64,000 nucleotides of DNA. Origin: Streptomyces sp. NRRL S-455. GTDB taxonomy: Bacteria; Actinomycetota; Actinomycetes; Streptomycetales; Streptomycetaceae. Positions 24,337 through 33,747 of this stretch are shown here, one piece after another. Every line of letters begins with the position of its first letter. The first letter of the stretch is position 1. The notes under the pieces were generated by a model that saw only the letters and a list, made by a program, of their open reading frames with translations, had not been told where the DNA came from and searched no databases. The translations under genes were made by a program, and so were the position numbers. The DNA lies in contig NZ_JOCT01000012.1 of the NCBI RefSeq assembly GCF_000717875.1, positions 62,001-126,000 of the forward strand, read 5' to 3'.

Positions 24337-25971
24337 TCAGGACACCGGCCGGGCCCGCTCCACCACCGACGCCAGGTCCAGGGTGTGCGGCAGCGTCCCG
24401 AACACCGCGCCCCCGTCACCGCCCAGCCGCGCCGCGCAGAACGCGTCCGCGACCTCCGGCGGCGCGAACCGGACGAGCAGCGACCCCTGGAGCACCAGCG
24501 CCAGCCGCTCCGCCAGCCGCCGCGCCCGCCCCTCCACGCCCTCCAGGTCGGCGAGTTCGGTCAGCAGGTTCTTGATGGCCCCGTCGAGCCGGTGATCGGC
24601 GCCGCGCGCCTGCCCGACCTCCCGCAGATACGCGTCGAGCGCCCCGGGTTCCCGCTGCAGCGCCCGCAGCACGTCCAGCGCCTGGACGTTGCCCGCGCCC
24701 TCCCAGATCGAGTTGAGCGGCGACTCCCGCACCAGCCGGGGCAGCCCGGACTCCTCGACGTACCCGTTGCCGCCCAGGCACTCCGCCGCCTCGACCGCCA
24801 CCGCCGGGCACCGCTTGGTCACCCAGTACTTGGCGGTCGGCACCGCGATCCGCAGCAGCGCCCGCTCCTGCTCGCCGCCGTCGTCGTAGGCCGCCGCGAG
24901 CCGCAGCGCCAGGGTGGTCGCCGCCTCCGACTCGATCGCGAGGTCGGCGAGGACGTTGCGCATCAGCGGCTTGTCGACGAGCTTCCCGCCGAACGCCGTA
25001 CGGTGGGTGCAGTGGTGCACCGCCTGCGCGACGGCCTGCCGCATCAGCCCCGCCGAGCCCAGCACACAGTCGAGCCGGGTCGCCGCCACCATCTCGATGA
25101 TGGTGCGCACCCCGCGCCCCTCCTCGCCGACCCGGCGGGCCCAGGTCCCGTCGAACTCGACCTCGGCGGAGGCGTTCGACCGGTTGCCCAGCTTGTCCTT
25201 GAGCCGCTGGATCAGGAACACGTTGCGGGTGCCGTCCTCGAACACCCGCGGCACCAGGAAGCAGGTCAGCCCACCCGGGGCCTGCGCCAGCACCAGGAAG
25301 CCGTCGGACATCGGCGCCGAGCAGAACCACTTGTGCCCGGTCAGTTCGTACGTCCCGTCCTCGGCGAGCGGCCGCGCGGACGTCTGGTTCGCCCGGACGT
25401 CGCTGCCGCCCTGCTTCTCCGTCATACCCATCCCGAACAGCGCCCCGGCCTTGAGGTGCGCGGGCCGGAGGTCACGGTCGTACACCTCGGACGTCAGCCG
25501 TGGCTCCCACTCGGCGGCCAGCTCCGGGTCGGTGCGCAGGGCCGGCACCGCCGCGTGCGTCATCGACAGCGGGCAGCCGTTGCCGGCCTCGACCTGCGTC
25601 CACATCAGGAAGGCGGCGGCCCGCCGGACATGCCCGCCCGGCCGGGTCCAGGCCGTCGTCAGACCGGCGGATACGCCCTTTCCGAGCAGCCGGTGCCAGG
25701 ACGGATGGAACTCGACCTCGTCGACGCGGTTGCCGTACCGGTCGTGCGTGCGCAGCCGTGGCGGGTTCTCGTTGGCCAGCGCCCCCCACTCCTGCACCTG
25801 GGCCGAGCCGGAGGTCCGCCCGAGCCCCGACAGCTCGCCGAGCGCCTCGTCGAGCAGACCCGGGTCCAGGTGCCGTTCCACCGCCGCCGTGAGGGCCCGG
25901 TCGGCTGCGAAGACGTCGTAGCCGACCAGCGGCGGGACCTGGTTGTTCACAGTGTGGGTGCGGCCAGTCAT
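24337..25971 (-). CDS. Acyl-CoA dehydrogenase family protein (AidB-like)
   Basis: A 544-residue flavoprotein of the acyl-CoA dehydrogenase superfamily. Its length and segments such as MGMTEKQGGSDVRAN, GHKWFCSAPMSD and ECLGGNGYVEE match the AidB subgroup rather than the 380-residue catabolic enzymes. ESPLNSIWEGAGNVQALDVLR is the typical C-terminal signature. E. coli AidB is linked to protection from DNA alkylation; the actinobacterial function is not established. TACTTT lies six bases before the ATG, indicating a leaderless transcript. Confidence 0.85.
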   Translation of the reverse strand: MTGRTHTVNNQVPPLVGYDVFAADRALTAAVERHLDPGLLDEALGELSGLGRTSGSAQVQEWGALANENPPRLRTHDRYGNRVDEVEFHPSWHRLLGKGVSAGLTTAWTRPGGHVRRAAAFLMWTQVEAGNGCPLSMTHAAVPALRTDPELAAEWEPRLTSEVYDRDLRPAHLKAGALFGMGMTEKQGGSDVRANQTSARPLAEDGTYELTGHKWFCSAPMSDGFLVLAQAPGGLTCFLVPRVFEDGTRNVFLIQRLKDKLGNRSNASAEVEFDGTWARRVGEEGRGVRTIIEMVAATRLDCVLGSAGLMRQAVAQAVHHCTHRTAFGGKLVDKPLMRNVLADLAIESEAATTLALRLAAAYDDGGEQERALLRIAVPTAKYWVTKRCPAVAVEAAECLGGNGYVEESGLPRLVRESPLNSIWEGAGNVQALDVLRALQREPGALDAYLREVGQARGADHRLDGAIKNLLTELADLEGVEGRARRLAERLALVLQGSLLVRFAPPEVADAFCAARLGGDGGAVFGTLPHTLDLASVVERARPVS

Positions 25972-26080
25972 GGTCCGAAAGTACCCCGCGGTACCCCCTT
26001 GGTCACCAGCGAACAGGGACCGCGCGGGGAAGAGCCACCTGTGGGTGAGTGGGACCAGGCACGACGGATACCGTTAGGGG

Positions 26081-27208
26081 GTGCAGCCAGCAAGTGAAAC
26101 CCCCGCCACACCCACCGGCCGCCTCCACCGGGCGCGGGCTCTCTACCGGAACGTCTCCAAGCGCAGGACCGCCTGGCTGTTGCTCAAGGACACCGTCAAC
26201 TCCTGCATCGAGTACCGCATCCTGGGCCTGGCGGCCGAGGCGGCGTTCTTCACGCTGCTGTCGGTGCCGCCGCTGCTGCTGAGCATGATCGGGCTGCTCG
26301 GCTACGTCGACGCCTGGACCGGCGCCGACACCATCGAGAGCCTGCAGGCCAACATCCTGGAGGCCTCCCGCACGGTCCTCTCCGACCAGGGCGTCCGGGA
26401 GATCGCGGAGCCGATCCTGCACGACGTGATGAAGGGCGGCCGGCCCGACGTCATCTCCATCGGCTTCCTGTTCGCCCTGTGGTCCGGCTCCCGCGCGGTG
26501 AACGTCTTCATCGACACCATCACCGTCATGTACGGCCTCGACGGCGTCCGGGGCATCGTCAAGACCCGCCTGCTCGCCTTCGCCCTGTTCATCGTGGCCC
26601 TGCTGATCGGCTCCGTCGCCCTGCCGCTGATGGTGGCCGGGCCGGACGCGGTGGTGCGGATCCTGCCCTGGTCGACGACGGTCGTGCAGGTCCTCTACTG
26701 GCCGGTCGTGATACTGCTGTCGATCGCCTTCCTGACCACCCTCTACCACGTGTCCGTCCCGGTCCGCTCCCCGTGGATCGAGGACGTGCCCGGCGCGCTC
26801 GTCGCCCTCGGCATGTGGGTCCTCGGCAGTTTCCTGCTGCGGATCTACCTGACCAGCACCGTCGAGGGCCCGACGATCTACGGCTCGCTGGCCGCGCCCG
26901 TCGCCGTGCTGCTGTGGATCGGTGTGTCCGCGTTCGCCGTGCTCGTGGGGGCCGCGGTGAACGCCGCCATCGACCGGGTCTGGCCGGCCGCCGCGACGGC
27001 CGCGGCCCGCGAGGCCAACGAGCGGCTCCGCCAGGCGCAGGTCGCCGAGTACGTCGCCCGCGCCGCCGCCCAGGGCGGGGCCGACCCCGACATGCCCTCC
27101 GAGTTCCCGGAACGCTGGTCCCGCTTCCTCCCCCCGGAGGACGTCACGTCGCGCTTGCGCACCCACGCGAAGAGCGCCCACCCGCCGCACAAGCCGGAGG
27201 ACTCCTGA
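26081..27208 (+). CDS. YihY/virulence factor BrkB family membrane protein
   Basis: A 375-residue integral membrane protein of the YihY/BrkB (UPF0761) family. About six hydrophobic segments lie between residues 45 and 305. Family marks include EAAFFTLLSVPPLLLSMIG near residue 55, LFALWSGSRAVNVFIDTI, and WIGVSAFAVLVGAAVNA. The C-terminal 70 residues are hydrophilic. The molecular function is unknown, despite old annotation as a ribonuclease. The GTG at 26081 lies six bases after a TACCGT -10 box and has no Shine-Dalgarno, so the transcript is probably leaderless. Confidence 0.85.
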   Translation: MQPASETPATPTGRLHRARALYRNVSKRRTAWLLLKDTVNSCIEYRILGLAAEAAFFTLLSVPPLLLSMIGLLGYVDAWTGADTIESLQANILEASRTVLSDQGVREIAEPILHDVMKGGRPDVISIGFLFALWSGSRAVNVFIDTITVMYGLDGVRGIVKTRLLAFALFIVALLIGSVALPLMVAGPDAVVRILPWSTTVVQVLYWPVVILLSIAFLTTLYHVSVPVRSPWIEDVPGALVALGMWVLGSFLLRIYLTSTVEGPTIYGSLAAPVAVLLWIGVSAFAVLVGAAVNAAIDRVWPAAATAAAREANERLRQAQVAEYVARAAAQGGADPDMPSEFPERWSRFLPPEDVTSRLRTHAKSAHPPHKPEDS

Positions 27209-27222
27209 ATTCCCCAGGCGGG

Positions 27223-28059
27223 TCAGACCTTCCACGTCTCCGCCGCCGCGGCCTGACGCGCGTACTCCGAGAAGTCCCGCGGCTCGCGGCCCAGGACCCG
27301 CTGGACGCCGTCCGACAGGTGGGCGTTGCGGCCGTCGAGCAGGGACTCGAACAGCCCGACCAGCCACGCGGCCTCCTCGGCCGGAATCCCGAAGGCGGTG
27401 AGGTGCTCGCCGTACTGGCGCGGCGGCACGGGGACGTACGTCAGGTCGCGCCCGGTCACCTTCGCGATCTCCGCGACCGCCTCGCCGAAGGTCAGCAGTC
27501 GGGGCCCGGAGACCTCGACCACCTGCCCGGCGTACCGGTCGCCGCTCGTCAGCGCGGCCACCACCACGTCCGCGATGTCCCGCACGTCGACGAACGGCTC
27601 GCGCACCCCGTCCGCCGGGAACACCAGCCGCCCGCTCAGCCGCAGCTCCTCCACCAGCGGCCCCTCACTGAAGTTCTGTGCGAACCACGCGGCCCGTACG
27701 ACCGTCCAGTCCGTACCCGCCTCGCGCAGCGCCTCCTCGGTGGGCCGCGCCTGCTCCTCGCCCCGCCCCGACAGCAGCACCAGCCGCCGTACGCCGAGCC
27801 CGGCCGCCTCCCGGGCGAGCGCGCCGACCGCGTCGGCGGCACCAGGGGCGCCGACGTCGGAGGGGTAGGCCAGATAGGCCGCGTCGGCGCCGCGCAGGAC
27901 GTCCGCCCAGGTCGACCGGTCCTGCCAGTCGAAGCCGCTCGCCCGGGACGCTTCCCGCACCGTGAGCCCGGCCGCCCGCGCGGCCTCGGCCACCCGGCTC
28001 CCGGTACGCCCGGAGGCGCCCGTCACCACAACCGTCCCGTGTTCCGTGTTCTGTGCCAT
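27223..28059 (-). CDS. NmrA-like NAD(P)-binding protein
   Basis: A 278-residue atypical short-chain dehydrogenase. The dinucleotide loop is VVVTGASGRTGSRVA at the N-terminus. There is no YxxxK catalytic pair at the usual place, as in NmrA/HSCARG-type proteins that sense NADP(H) or act on small quinones and flavonoids. FVDVRDIADVVVAALT and the C-terminal LTYVPVPPRQYGEHL match actinobacterial members. It is divergent from the AraC-type regulator gene (81 bp apart), which is a likely regulator of it. Confidence 0.8.
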   Translation of the reverse strand: MAQNTEHGTVVVTGASGRTGSRVAEAARAAGLTVREASRASGFDWQDRSTWADVLRGADAAYLAYPSDVGAPGAADAVGALAREAAGLGVRRLVLLSGRGEEQARPTEEALREAGTDWTVVRAAWFAQNFSEGPLVEELRLSGRLVFPADGVREPFVDVRDIADVVVAALTSGDRYAGQVVEVSGPRLLTFGEAVAEIAKVTGRDLTYVPVPPRQYGEHLTAFGIPAEEAAWLVGLFESLLDGRNAHLSDGVQRVLGREPRDFSEYARQAAAAETWKV

Positions 28060-28140
28060 GCCCCCGAGTCAACTGCCGTACGCCGCAGGGTCCCATCGCT
28101 GAACGGCTCATTCCCATGTGCGCGCGTCTACGCTGTCCCC

Positions 28141-29079
28141 ATGGACGTCCTCGCAGGCCTGCTGGAGGGGCCCCGCGCCCGTGGTGCGTTCATGATCCGG
28201 GCGTCTTTCGACCCGCCGTGGGCGGTGCGCGTCGAGGACCGGGCTCCGCTGACGCTGATGCTCGTGGTCCGTGGCGACGCCTGGATCCTGCCGGACGCCG
28301 GGGAGCGGGTGCGGCTGCGGGCCGGCGAGATCGCCATCGCGCGCGGCCCCGCCCCCTACACCTGCGCCGACGATCCCGCCACGGCACCGCAGGCGCTGAT
28401 CCTGCCGGGCGGCGAGTGCGGCTACCCCGACGGGCGCCCCCTGAACGGTTCCATGGACCTCGGCGTGCGTACCTGGGGCAATCGGCCCGACGGCTCCACG
28501 GTGATGCTGATCGGCACGTACCTCATGCAGGGCGAGATCGGCGGCAGGCTGCTCGACGCGCTGCCGCCCCTGCTCTCCCTCACCACCGACGTGTGGGACT
28601 GCCCGCTCACCGAGCTGATCACGGAGGAGGTGGTCCGCGACGAGCCCGGTCAGGAGGTCGTCCTGGACCGCCTCCTGGACCTGCTGGTCATCGCCGCGCT
28701 GCGGGCCTGGTTCTCCCGACCGGACGCCGAGGCACCCGCCTGGTACCGGGCACTCGCGGACCCGGTCGTGGGCCGGGCCCTGCGGCTGCTGCAGGACGAC
28801 CCCGCCCACCCCTGGACGGTGGCGTCCCTCGCCGCCAAGGCCGGAGTCTCCCGCGCCGCACTCGCCCGCCGCTTCACCGACCTCGTGGGCGAACCGCCGA
28901 TGTCCTACCTCACCGGCTGGCGCCTCGCCCTCGCGGCGGACCGCCTGCGCGCATCCGACGACACCCTGGAGGCGATCGCCCGGCGGGTCGGCTACGGGAG
29001 CGCGTTCGCCCTGTCGACGGCGTTCAAGAGGGCGTACGGGGTGAGCCCGCGGGAGCACCGGGACGGCCGCGCCGGGTGA
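28141..29079 (+). CDS. AraC-family transcriptional regulator (cupin type)
   Basis: A 312-residue regulator. The N-terminal half is a cupin-like sensor domain of the AraC_binding_6 type (LMLVVRGDAWILPDAGERVRLRAGEIAIARG). The C-terminal 100 residues carry the two AraC helix-turn-helix motifs, ending with GYGSAFALSTAFKRAYGVSPREHR. Members of this subgroup usually control a divergently transcribed oxidoreductase, which fits the adjacent NmrA-like gene. TACGCT six bases before the ATG indicates leaderless translation. Confidence 0.87.
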   Translation: MDVLAGLLEGPRARGAFMIRASFDPPWAVRVEDRAPLTLMLVVRGDAWILPDAGERVRLRAGEIAIARGPAPYTCADDPATAPQALILPGGECGYPDGRPLNGSMDLGVRTWGNRPDGSTVMLIGTYLMQGEIGGRLLDALPPLLSLTTDVWDCPLTELITEEVVRDEPGQEVVLDRLLDLLVIAALRAWFSRPDAEAPAWYRALADPVVGRALRLLQDDPAHPWTVASLAAKAGVSRAALARRFTDLVGEPPMSYLTGWRLALAADRLRASDDTLEAIARRVGYGSAFALSTAFKRAYGVSPREHRDGRAG

Positions 29080-29149
29080 GGCGGGTGAGGCGCCTCTTCC
29101 CCGTCTGAGAAGATCAGAACTGCCGTACGAAATGCAGGGTGGGGGAGAC

Positions 29150-29347
29150 ATGGCCGTTCTGGTACTGCTCGGGGTTCTGGCGCTCGTCATCGGTGGGTGC
29201 GTCTGCGTGGTGTGGGCCGAGCGCGGTGGTCCGCGCTGGGTCCGTGTCGTGGCGGCCGTGACGCGTGGCGCGGGCGAGCTGCTGCACATCGCGGGGAAGG
29301 GCAGCGGGGGGAGCGGGAACCGGACCAGTGGCGACGGCGGCGACTAG
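29150..29347 (+). CDS. Small membrane protein
   Basis: A 65-residue protein with one strong N-terminal transmembrane segment (VLVLLGVLALVIGGCVCVVW) and a Gly/Ser-rich, polar C-terminus. No family is recognised. I chose ATG 29150 with GGGGGAG just upstream; an ATG six codons earlier has no ribosome site. The gene stands alone between an AraC regulator gene and a convergent oxidoreductase gene. Confidence 0.5.
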   Translation: MAVLVLLGVLALVIGGCVCVVWAERGGPRWVRVVAAVTRGAGELLHIAGKGSGGSGNRTSGDGGD

Positions 29348-29403
29348 GCCCTGTTCCGTGCCGCAACCGCTCTGGGTATGGGCCGAACCTGCCTGTCGAG
29401 GCG

Positions 29404-30150
29404 TCAGCCTCGCGCAGGAAAACGTCCCGCCAGGAACTGCTCGAACGTGACCTCACCCACGGCCCGCTCCGGCGTCAGATGCCCGCCCGCCCGGAACCCG
29501 CGGTAGGCCTTGCCGGGCAGGCGCACGTTCAGCACGGGACGGCGTCGTCCGCTTGCGCGCAGATAGGCCCGGGCCAACTCCGGAAACGTACGGATCTCGG
29601 GGCCGCCCATGTCCGGCACCCGCCCCGCGGGCGCCCCGGTTGCGAGCTCGGCCAGGTAGGCGGCGACCTCCTCCACCTCGATCGGCTGGTCGGCGACCTG
29701 CGCCGGGAGCAGCATGACCGGGAGCTTCGCCGAGCCCTGGAGGAACTGCAGCACCAGGTCGTGGAACTGCGTCGTGCGCAGCACCGTCCAGCCGAGCCCC
29801 GACTCCTCGATCAGACTTTCGACGGCAAGCTTGGTCCGGTAGTAGCCAAGCGGCACCCGGTCGATGCCGACGATCGAGATGTACGCCAGATGCCGTACCC
29901 CGGCGCGGCGGGCCGCCTCGATCAGATGGCGTGCCGCCTGCTCGTCGCCGCCGCGCGGGTTGGTCGCACAGTGCACGACCGTGTCTACGCCCGCGACGGC
30001 AGCGGCCAGCCCGGTGCCCTCGCGCAGGTCCACGGCGTACGGCCGGGAGTGCCGGCTCAGCACTCTCACCTCGTGCGCGTCCGCACGCAGCCGCTCGGTG
30101 AGGCGCCGGCCGAGCGTTCCGGTGCCGCCCGTCACCAGGATCGTGGTCAT
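29404..30150 (-). CDS. NAD(P)H-binding protein (NmrA/atypical SDR)
   Basis: A 248-residue Rossmann protein. TILVTGGTGTLGRRL is the dinucleotide loop, and VVHCATNPRG and YISIVGIDRVPLGYYRTKLAVE are typical of atypical epimerase-like SDRs; the YYRTK supplies the Tyr and Lys. It probably reduces or epimerises a small molecule, substrate unknown. The gene is 117 bp downstream of an ECF41 sigma factor gene on the same strand. Such oxidoreductase genes are frequent partners of ECF41 sigma factors and are likely their targets. Confidence 0.82.
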   Translation of the reverse strand: MTTILVTGGTGTLGRRLTERLRADAHEVRVLSRHSRPYAVDLREGTGLAAAVAGVDTVVHCATNPRGGDEQAARHLIEAARRAGVRHLAYISIVGIDRVPLGYYRTKLAVESLIEESGLGWTVLRTTQFHDLVLQFLQGSAKLPVMLLPAQVADQPIEVEEVAAYLAELATGAPAGRVPDMGGPEIRTFPELARAYLRASGRRRPVLNVRLPGKAYRGFRAGGHLTPERAVGEVTFEQFLAGRFPARG

Positions 30151-30267
30151 GGCAGTTGTCGTCCCTTCGGTGGGCGGGCGCTCCCCGGTGGAGCGCCCGT
30201 CACCCGCTGGGAACCGACGAGCATCCAAAAATGTGACAGCCTCCTCGTGTCTGCACTCGCACGCGGC

Positions 30268-31167
30268 TCACGCTCCGGGACCCATGGCGGCGAACTGGCG
30301 GCCCGCGAAGATGAGTTTGTCCGGGTTGACGACGACCCGCACCTGGGCGATGACGCCCTCGCGCAGTTCGAAGGAGGCGACGGCGATGAGCTGCTCCGCC
30401 GCGTGCGCCACCAGCGCCGGCGCCCCGTTGACCTCGGCGACCGCGAGGTCCAAGCCGGCTTGGAACCGCTGCGCGCCGCCCACCAGGAAGCGCATGACCG
30501 TCTCCCGGCCAACGAGGGGCCGCCGGGCCGCGGTGACCTTGCCGCCGCCGTCGCTCCACCAGGTGACGTCCTCGGCGAGCAGCTTCTCCAGGCCTGCCAG
30601 ATCGCCCTCACGTGCCGCTGTAACGAAGGACTCGACGAGTTCGCGCTGCTGCTCGGCTGCCGGTGTGAAGCGGGCCTCGGGCGTCGCCACCCGCTGGATG
30701 GCCCTGCGGTACAACTGGCGGCAGTTGGCCTCGCTCAGGTCAACCACCCTGGCGATGTCCCGATGACCGTAGCCGAATGCCTCGCGCAGCACATAGACCG
30801 CACGCTCCGTCGGCGTGAGCCGCTCCAACAGCACCAGCAGCGCCGTCGACACGGCATCGCGCTGCTCGGCCAACTCCATCGGGCCGAGCGGCCCGTCCTG
30901 CGTGAACACCGGTTCCGGCAACCACGGCCCCACGTACTGCTCGCGCTGCACACGGGCCGAGGTGATCCGGTTGAGGCAGAGGTTGGTGACAACCCTGGCG
31001 AGCCAGGCCCCCGGGTGATCGATCACCGCACGGTCGGCGCTGCTCCAGCGCAGATACGCCTCCTGCACCACATCCTCCGCCTCCTCGGCGGAACCGAGCA
31101 ACCGGTAGGCCAGGCCGAACATCCTGGGGCGGTGGGCCGTGAACTCCTCGGCGATCTCTGACGTCAC
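30268..31167 (-). CDS. ECF41-family RNA polymerase sigma factor (SigJ-like)
   Basis: A 299-residue sigma factor. Sigma region 2 is [25 protein letters not shown] and region 4 lies in [27 protein letters not shown] SnoaL-like C-terminal domain of about 110 residues follows, carrying the WSDGGGK motif conserved in ECF41 sigma factors, whose C-terminal extension controls activity in place of an anti-sigma factor. The GTG at 31167 fits homology better than longer readings. The adjacent NAD(P)-binding gene is its probable target. Confidence 0.87.
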   Translation of the reverse strand: MTSEIAEEFTAHRPRMFGLAYRLLGSAEEAEDVVQEAYLRWSSADRAVIDHPGAWLARVVTNLCLNRITSARVQREQYVGPWLPEPVFTQDGPLGPMELAEQRDAVSTALLVLLERLTPTERAVYVLREAFGYGHRDIARVVDLSEANCRQLYRRAIQRVATPEARFTPAAEQQRELVESFVTAAREGDLAGLEKLLAEDVTWWSDGGGKVTAARRPLVGRETVMRFLVGGAQRFQAGLDLAVAEVNGAPALVAHAAEQLIAVASFELREGVIAQVRVVVNPDKLIFAGRQFAAMGPGA

Positions 31168-31367
31168 GCGCCCAGCCTGCCAGAGGCGCGGGAGCATCCG
31201 GCATCCGGCAGCTGCCCCGGATGGGACATCGGCCCACGTGTGGCACCATGCGGTCATCCGGCTCCGCAGCCTCCGCCCAGCCACATGATCAGAACCAGGA
31301 ACGCGCCCTAGGAGCCGGGACCCGGAGCGCCAAGGGCTCACGGGCGACCGGGCGTAGCCTTTTCCAC

Positions 31368-32054
31368 GTGTACGCGGAGCGGGCGTCCCGGCTGGCCGGT
31401 GCCGTGGTGTGGACGAACACCCCGGCCGGCGGCGGTGCGGCACGCATCCTGCCCGACGGGTGTATGGATCTGCTCTGGAACGACGGCCGGTTGCTGGTCG
31501 CCGGTCCGGACACGCGGGCGTATGTCACCGACGGTGAGCCCCGGAGCTGGGCGGGGGTCCGCTTCTACCCGGGCACCGCGCCCGCCCTCCTCGGCGTACC
31601 CGCGCACGAGCTGCGTGACCGGCGGGTCGCCCTCTCCGACCTGTGGCCGGCCTCGGAGGTGCGGCGCCTCACGGCCCGGGTGAACGGGGCCCCGGACCCG
31701 GCGAGCGGGCTGGAGGAAGTGGCCCTGGCGTGCGCGGCGGATGCCGAGCCCCCTGACCCACTGCTCCGGCAGGTCGTCGCGGCCCTGGCCGCGGGCCGCC
31801 CGGTCGCCGCGACCGCCGACGAACTCGGCCTCGGCGTCCGGAAGTTGCACCGCCTCTCGCTGGCCGCCTTCGGCTACGGCCCCAAGACGCTGGCCCGGGT
31901 GCTGCGGATGCGGCGCGCCCTCGCACTGGCCCGGGACGGCGTGCCCCTCGCGGAGACGGCCGCCCGGGCCGGGTTCGCGGACCAGGCCCATCTCGCCCGG
32001 GACGTCAAGGAGTTGGCCGGTGTGCCGGTGCGTGCCCTACTGGGCGGCCGGTAG
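31368..32054 (+). CDS. AraC-family regulator (DUF6597-type N-terminus)
   Basis: A 228-residue regulator. The N-terminal domain, including [24 protein letters not shown], is the DUF6597-like sensor found in short AraC proteins. The C-terminal helix-turn-helix pair ([31 protein letters not shown]) binds DNA. I chose GTG 31368 because TAGCCT lies seven bases upstream as a leaderless -10 box; longer readings run into unstructured sequence. It ends inside the convergent VOC gene with an 18-bp overlap. Confidence 0.78.
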   Translation: MYAERASRLAGAVVWTNTPAGGGAARILPDGCMDLLWNDGRLLVAGPDTRAYVTDGEPRSWAGVRFYPGTAPALLGVPAHELRDRRVALSDLWPASEVRRLTARVNGAPDPASGLEEVALACAADAEPPDPLLRQVVAALAAGRPVAATADELGLGVRKLHRLSLAAFGYGPKTLARVLRMRRALALARDGVPLAETAARAGFADQAHLARDVKELAGVPVRALLGGR

Positions 32055-32438
32055 CGGAGCGAACAGGTCGACACCGTTGCCGTCCGGGTCGTTCACCACC
32101 GCGTACCGCTGCCCCCAGAACGCGTCCCAGGGCTTGAGCTCGCCGTGGTAGCCGGAGCCCACCAGCTCCTCGTACAGCGTGTCCACCTCCCCTGGACCGT
32201 CGCACAGGAAGGCCAGCGACGACCGGCCCCCGCCGGTGGGCGGCCGCCACCCGGTGTGGAACGAGCGGACCGTCTCCTCCGTGTCGAGCAACAGCCGCAG
32301 CCCACCGGGTAGCTCCGCCTCGGCGTGCGGCTGCTCCTCGGAGCCCGCCGGGAAGGCGAACCCGAGGCGACGGTAGAAGGTCACGGACGCGGCCATGTCG
32401 GAGACGACGAGGCCGATGGCGTTGAATCGTGCGGTCAT
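32037..32438 (-). CDS. VOC-family protein (glyoxalase/bleomycin-resistance fold)
   Basis: A 133-residue protein with two beta-alpha-beta-beta-beta modules: [22 protein letters not shown] at the start and [18 protein letters not shown] at the end. VOC proteins are metal-dependent enzymes (dioxygenases, glyoxalases, FosA-type) or binding proteins such as bleomycin resistance proteins. The specific role is unknown. TACGGT six bases before the ATG suggests a leaderless transcript. It overlaps the convergent AraC-family gene by 18 bp. Confidence 0.8.
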   Translation of the reverse strand: MTARFNAIGLVVSDMAASVTFYRRLGFAFPAGSEEQPHAEAELPGGLRLLLDTEETVRSFHTGWRPPTGGGRSSLAFLCDGPGEVDTLYEELVGSGYHGELKPWDAFWGQRYAVVNDPDGNGVDLFAPLPAAQ

Positions 32439-32492
32439 GCGGCCACCGTAGGCAGGGCATGGCGGGCCGGTCTTGAAGGAATCGGACAGGGC

Positions 32493-33509
32493 TCACTCGG
32501 GGGTGATGGAGCCGTGCTCGTCCATCTGCGGGTGGATCTGCATGGGCCCGTACTCGTCGACGTCCGAGGGGCGCGGCGGCTCCGGGCCGTCGGGGCCCAT
32601 CCGGAGCAGGCGTTCGACGCGGCAGATCCGGAAGAGCCGGTCGTCGACACGGAACTCGTCGGCACCGCCGAGCGCCCGGTACTCCTCGGCCGCCTCCGCG
32701 TACCGGGCTTTCTTGGCGTCGTCGTACCGGTACAGCAGTGCCCAGATCTCCGCCAGGCCGTTGTAGAGCATGCGCCGCGCGTCGTGCGGTGTGGTCATGA
32801 GCGCGCCGCACGGCTCCCAGCCGGTTCCGTCCCGCTCCACCACGCTGTAGGTGGTCGGCAGCAGCACGACCTCCGGGTGGGTGGTGACCGCCCGCTGCGA
32901 GTCCGCGCGTACGCGGGAGGGGAAACGCGCGCCCGAGTACGCGAAGTCCCGCAGCCCCAGCTTCAGCGCGCCCGCGAGCGGGCCGTCCGAGCGGGCCGGG
33001 TCGAGGACGAAGCCGACGTCGGGGGACGGGGCGTCCTTCGCCCGCTTCCCCCACGACCGCTCCCTCGGCTCGGGGTCCGTGGGCCGGGGCGGCTCGAGCC
33101 CTTCCTCGTTCATCCGCGCGAACTCGTCCCCGCGCACGACCCGGTAGCGCACCCCGCACGCTTCCACCTCGTTCACCGGCTCCCGCTCCAGCACCGCGAC
33201 GGCCCCCAGCAGTCCACGCCGTACGGCCGGATCGTCGGTGCCGTCCTTCGCGGTGAACCACAGGTGCGAGTTCAGCCCGTCCCGGGCCATCTGCGGCATG
33301 CCGTCCACCACCGGCTTCAGCAGCCGCCACTCGGGCCCGGCCGCCGGATCGAGCGCGGCGATCCCGAAGACCGGCCCGCGCATCGCGAGGTGGGGATACC
33401 GCCGGGAGGCGTCCACCGCGTCGGCCTCCCGCACCCAGGCGGCGGGGTCGTCGCGGCGGACCAGCTCCTCGTGGAGCGCGTCGAGCTGTTGCTGCCAGTC
33501 ATCGGTCAT
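32493..33509 (-). CDS. DUF5954 family protein
   Basis: A 338-residue soluble protein of a family restricted to streptomycetes that I recognise as DUF5954. Conserved stretches are WRLLKPVVDGMPQMARDGLNSHLWF and VNEVEACGVRYRVVRGDEFAR. It is rich in charged residues and has no signal peptide or clear catalytic motif. The function is unknown. The ATG lies six to seven bases after a GACAAT sequence, again suggesting leaderless expression. Confidence 0.7.
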   Translation of the reverse strand: MTDDWQQQLDALHEELVRRDDPAAWVREADAVDASRRYPHLAMRGPVFGIAALDPAAGPEWRLLKPVVDGMPQMARDGLNSHLWFTAKDGTDDPAVRRGLLGAVAVLEREPVNEVEACGVRYRVVRGDEFARMNEEGLEPPRPTDPEPRERSWGKRAKDAPSPDVGFVLDPARSDGPLAGALKLGLRDFAYSGARFPSRVRADSQRAVTTHPEVVLLPTTYSVVERDGTGWEPCGALMTTPHDARRMLYNGLAEIWALLYRYDDAKKARYAEAAEEYRALGGADEFRVDDRLFRICRVERLLRMGPDGPEPPRPSDVDEYGPMQIHPQMDEHGSITPE

Positions 33510-33555
33510 GCACGCATTGTCGCCGGAGGCGGGGGTGCGGTGCAGACCGAACGAC

Positions 33556-33747
33556 TCAACAGACGGTGTTGTTGGGCAGCTTCAGGAAGGCGGTCCAGGT
33601 GGACGGGGTGACGGTGAGGTGGGGTGCGGTGGGGGTCTTCGAGTCGCGGATGTGGATGGCGGTGGGGTGGGTGGCGACCTCCAGGCATGCGCCGCCTTCA
33701 CTGCCGCTGTAGCTGGACTTGAACCATTCAAGCGCGGTGCCGCTCAT
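33556..33747 (-). CDS. DUF397 protein (partner of the Scr1-type regulator)
   Basis: A 63-residue protein with the DUF397 signature: WFKSSYSGSEGGACLEVA near the N-terminus and IHIRDSKTP in the middle. In Streptomyces, DUF397 genes are found next to XRE-family regulators of the WhiJ/AbaA type. The current view is that the pair works as a toxin-antitoxin-like or signal-responsive repressor unit. Its start overlaps the regulator stop by 4 bp, so the two are translationally coupled. Confidence 0.88.
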   Translation of the reverse strand: MSGTALEWFKSSYSGSEGGACLEVATHPTAIHIRDSKTPTAPHLTVTPSTWTAFLKLPNNTVC

